This document shows positions 7,022 through 9,071 of a stretch of DNA of 9,071 nucleotides, one piece after another (position 1 is the first letter of the stretch; each line of letters begins with the position of its first letter). The notes below the pieces were generated by a model that was given only the letters and a program-made list of their open reading frames with translations, ran no database searches and was not told the origin of the DNA. The position numbers and the translations under genes are program-made. The stretch is from Planctomycetota bacterium (GTDB taxonomy: Bacteria > Planctomycetota > Planctomycetia > Pirellulales > Thermoguttaceae). The stretch lies in NCBI GenBank assembly GCA_023621895.1, contig JAMOAF010000393.1, positions 1 to 9,071 on the forward strand. Direction: 5' to 3'.

Positions 7022-7312
7022 TCAACGGAAGGAAGTCGCTGGCAGCGCCTCCAAGGTACTGCTTCGCCGTGCACAATGCCATCCCTGTTCCAGCGGGATA
7101 TCCCAGCAAGAGACGAACACCGCCAACGCGCCCTCGTTGACCGCCGGGATAACCTGCTGCTCGCGGCAATCGGCCGGGACCTTGTTCGGGCCGTGGGGAC
7201 GGCTGAACCAGTAGGCGTCGCAGCGGCCGTCGACCGCCCGCGGGTTTTCTTCGCTGGCGACCAGGCGCATTTTCCAGGCGGCCTCGGTGAGCTCATGGAC
7301 GAGCGCCGCGCT
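7022..7312 (-). pseudogene. Coding-like C-terminal fragment of an unrecognised protein
   Basis: The minus strand is open from just after a TAA near 7361-7363 to TGA at 7022-7024. From about 7312 onward the translation reads like protein: SAALVHELTEAAWKMRL, a central DGRCDAYWFSRPHGPN block, and a hydrophobic C-terminal strand ALAVFVSCWDIPLEQGW. Third positions are strongly G/C, as in the real genes here. No ribosome site lies at a useful distance before the only in-frame ATG (7270), which would give an 82-residue protein. I therefore favour the 3' end of a gene whose 5' part was lost. It is alternatively a small intact gene starting at 7270. It has three Cys and several Trp in about 90 residues and no signal peptide. 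I do not recognise the family. The stop is 21 nt before the copy B start, an operon-like spacing. Confidence 0.4.
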
Positions 7313-7393
7313 CCATGGTAATGAAACGAACCACGAACTGGAAGATAGCGTGCCGTTTCGTTAGCATGGGAAGCGTGTGGCCGCTCTGCACGT

Positions 7394-7412
7394 ATCCGGT
7401 TGGCGTCCGGAT
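7394..7412. promoter_or_regulatory. Inverted repeat upstream of the Tat-exported ceramidase-like gene
   Basis: A perfect ATCCGG-N7-CCGGAT inverted repeat, 19 bp long, ends 25 nt before the ATG at 7438. Its symmetry and place between the divergent genes fit an operator half-site pair. It could also be a small hairpin in the 5' leader. No clear -35/-10 pair is visible near it. Confidence 0.3.
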
Positions 7413-7425
7413 CAAGGGTCGAATG

Positions 7426-7430
7426 AGGAG
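7426..7430 (+). promoter_or_regulatory. Ribosome binding site deciding the start at 7438
   Basis: AGGAG at 7426-7430 lies 4 nt before an ATG at 7435 and 7 nt before a second ATG at 7438. The latter spacing is the better one, and translation then opens directly with the Tat signal. Confidence 0.65.
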
Positions 7431-7437
7431 ACGGATG

Positions 7438-8898
7438 ATGAGCACGTTCACGCGACGCACTTTTGTGCGCGCCGCCGCAGCCGGCGGATTCGGCGTCTTG
7501 ACAAACTCGTACGGGCCGGTTGCGCGAGCAGATCAAACCGTGAAGAACACGACAACCACAGTGCGGGCCGCTTCGGCCTCGGTCAGGTTGACCGACGACA
7601 ACATGGCGGAACTGCACGCCCAGAAGAAGGTCTTTGACCAACCTTGGGAGGGAGAATTCCGGGCCAACGCGCTGGTCCTCGATGCGGAGGAGCGGATCTG
7701 CCTGGTGTCGCTGGACGCTTCGAATCCCGTGTTGCCCATGACGCGTTCGGCAGCCAAGCGGATCGCCGCGGCCACGGGCATCCCGGAAGACAACATCCTG
7801 ATTTGTGCCACGCACACCCACCGTGGCCCCCCCATGAGCGAAGCCTTTGGGCAGCCGAACGCGGAGTACGTGCGCCGATTGGAGGAGGGAAGCGTCCAGG
7901 CCGCCACCAAGGCGGTTAGGGCGATCAACGCCGCAAAGCCCGACACGCAGGCCGCAGTGCTATTCGGCCAGAGCCAGGAGGCCAGCATCGGCCGCAACAG
8001 CCGGCTGCTGCTCAAGGACGGCAACATCGGCTGGGACGGCTATGAGCAGCAGGACGTTGTCCGGCCAACGGGACCGTACGACCCGGACCTGCACGTGTTG
8101 GCCCTGCGGCGCGCGGACGGCGAGTATGACGGCCTGGCGTTCAACCATTCGGTGCACAACATTGGTCACATTCGTAAAGACTGCATGTCACCATGCATCT
8201 ATGGCCTGGCGGCGTTGGAGGTCGAGCGACGGCACGGCGCCACAAGTCTGTTTCTACCCGGAGCGTTTGGCTCCACGCACAACGTCACGTACAAAAACAG
8301 CGGCGTCCCTGCGGCAGAGTGCGTGCACCGCCTCGTCGACGCGATCGAAGAGGCGCTCTCGCGCCTACAGCCGGCCCGGCCCGGCCCAATCCAGGTGCTC
8401 AACCGGCAGTTCACCTACCACGTGCGCCGCTTCGACGAGACGAAGGAGGCCCGGGCGGTGAAGTCGTACCTGGAGAAGTACGCGCCGCAGCGCGCCGCGA
8501 GCCAAGGCGCGTGGTTCCGCAAGATGCGGGAAGAAATGGCCCCGCACCAGGGCGAGGCGCGACAGACACGTCTTCAGGTCATCCGGCTGGGGGAAATCGT
8601 GCTGGTCGGCGTCCCCGGCGAGATGTTCGCCCGATTGGGGCTCGAAATTCGGCGCCGCTCGCCGTTTCGCCACACATGCATCATTGGGCTGGCCAACGAG
8701 AACATCGGCTACATACCGGACCGCAAAGCGTATGACGACGGCGGCTACCAGACGTGGGTGGGCTGGCACAGCAAGCTGGAGGTCGGCACCGGCGAGGCAA
8801 TGGTCGGCCAAGCGGTGGCGATGCTTGATGCGCTCTACGACGCAGCGCCGCCCCCGCCGCGGCGCACGTCCGGCCCCCTCGTCTCGTTCACAAGTTAG
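7438..8898 (+). CDS. Tat-exported ceramidase-like protein, divergent copy C (486 aa)
   Basis: Third member of the neutral/alkaline ceramidase-like fold, transcribed away from copies A and B. The N-terminus is a twin-arginine signal (FT-R6-R7-TFVRAAAAGG, cleavage near ARA-DQ about residue 32), unlike the Sec signals of the other two. Conserved blocks: FRANALVLD (75-82), LICATHTHRGPP with H126 and H128, FNHSVHNIGH with H237 and H240, VPGE with E395, and ENIGYIPDRKAYDDGGYQTW with Y425 and Y437. The opening G-x-ITPP block of A and B is not recognisable (ASVRLTDDN at 47-55). The catalytic-Ser loop region reads PGAFGSTHN (274-282), different again from both A/B and known ceramidases. Residues 340-370 (SYLEKYAPQR to MREEMAPHQ) form a charged helical insertion, and the C-terminus is Pro-rich. 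Start at 7438 is set by AGGAG 7 nt upstream; a longer frame from 7315 would bury the Tat signal. Confidence 0.87.
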   Translation: MSTFTRRTFVRAAAAGGFGVLTNSYGPVARADQTVKNTTTTVRAASASVRLTDDNMAELHAQKKVFDQPWEGEFRANALVLDAEERICLVSLDASNPVLPMTRSAAKRIAAATGIPEDNILICATHTHRGPPMSEAFGQPNAEYVRRLEEGSVQAATKAVRAINAAKPDTQAAVLFGQSQEASIGRNSRLLLKDGNIGWDGYEQQDVVRPTGPYDPDLHVLALRRADGEYDGLAFNHSVHNIGHIRKDCMSPCIYGLAALEVERRHGATSLFLPGAFGSTHNVTYKNSGVPAAECVHRLVDAIEEALSRLQPARPGPIQVLNRQFTYHVRRFDETKEARAVKSYLEKYAPQRAASQGAWFRKMREEMAPHQGEARQTRLQVIRLGEIVLVGVPGEMFARLGLEIRRRSPFRHTCIIGLANENIGYIPDRKAYDDGGYQTWVGWHSKLEVGTGEAMVGQAVAMLDALYDAAPPPPRRTSGPLVSFTS

Positions 8899-8979
8899 GG
8901 TCTTTGTCGCGCTGCGCGAGTGTCACTCCGCAATGCCCCGGTTCCACATCTTGCTCGCCACGCAGAAGGACAATGAGCC

Positions 8980-9071
8980 GTGAGTGGCAACCCCCGAGCA
9001 GATCCGACTCGCCGAGTCATCCTGCTCCTCTTCGGCGTGCCAGCTTTCTTTGCACTTTTCATGTTCGTGCC
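8980..9071 (+). CDS. N-terminus of a probable membrane protein, cut by the right edge
   Basis: A GTG at 8980 follows AAGGA (8966-8970) by 9 nt and opens a frame that runs to the window end. The 30 visible residues are a short, basic, polar start (SGNPRADPTRR) followed by a hydrophobic run (VILLLFGVPAFFALFMFV), the pattern of a signal anchor or first membrane helix. An ATG at 8973 in another frame is also open but gives Ser/Pro/Arg-rich text without a hydrophobic segment, so I prefer the GTG. The gene lies 81 nt after the stop of copy C on the same strand and may share its transcript. The family cannot be named from this much sequence. Confidence 0.5.
   Translation, partial: MSGNPRADPTRRVILLLFGVPAFFALFMFV

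Noticed and set aside
8933..8983. A 16-residue frame whose TGA overlaps the GTG of the last gene, considered as a coupled leader peptide
   Set aside because: No ribosome site precedes it, and at this length it is easily due to chance.
1..9071. Mobile element, CRISPR array, tRNA or rRNA
   Set aside because: No transposase or integrase motifs, no regularly spaced repeats and no tRNA or rRNA-like segments were seen by reading both strands.

Overview
The window looks like a piece of a GC-rich planctomycete-type (PVC group) chromosome. The evidence is a Tat-exported Gfo/Idh/MocA oxidoreductase with a typical planctomycete-style C-terminus, several exported hydrolases, a relic resembling an NPCBM domain, and strong GGAGG-type ribosome binding sites. 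This placement is an inference from gene style; no rRNA or other marker gene is present.

Layout. 1-1030 (+): a DUF6398-type gene cut by the left edge, then a small unrecognised gene 11 nt downstream. 978-1347: a decayed strip holding a short plus-strand reading frame broken by one TAG and a minus-strand fragment resembling an NPCBM domain. 1348-7000 (-): four exported proteins read in one direction. In transcription order these are two tandem ceramidase-like paralogues (7000-5570, then 5508-4072), a glycerophosphodiester phosphodiesterase (3930-3076) and a Tat-secreted Gfo/Idh/MocA oxidoreductase (2844-1348). 7001-7437: a divergent intergenic region that still carries a coding-like C-terminal fragment on the minus strand. 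7438-8898 (+): a third, divergent ceramidase-like protein with a Tat signal. 8980-end (+): the start of a probable membrane protein cut by the right edge.

How the genes may work together (inference). All five complete central genes encode proteins with export signals. Three share the fold of the neutral/alkaline ceramidase N-terminal domain and one is a phosphodiesterase for glycerophosphodiesters, so the cluster could act outside the cytoplasm on amide- or phosphodiester-containing lipids or conjugates, with the oxidoreductase acting on a released polyol or sugar. The ceramidase-like proteins keep the apparent zinc ligands but seem to lack the serine that acts in characterised ceramidases, so their true substrate is open. 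I saw no tRNA, rRNA, insertion sequence, CRISPR array or integrase.
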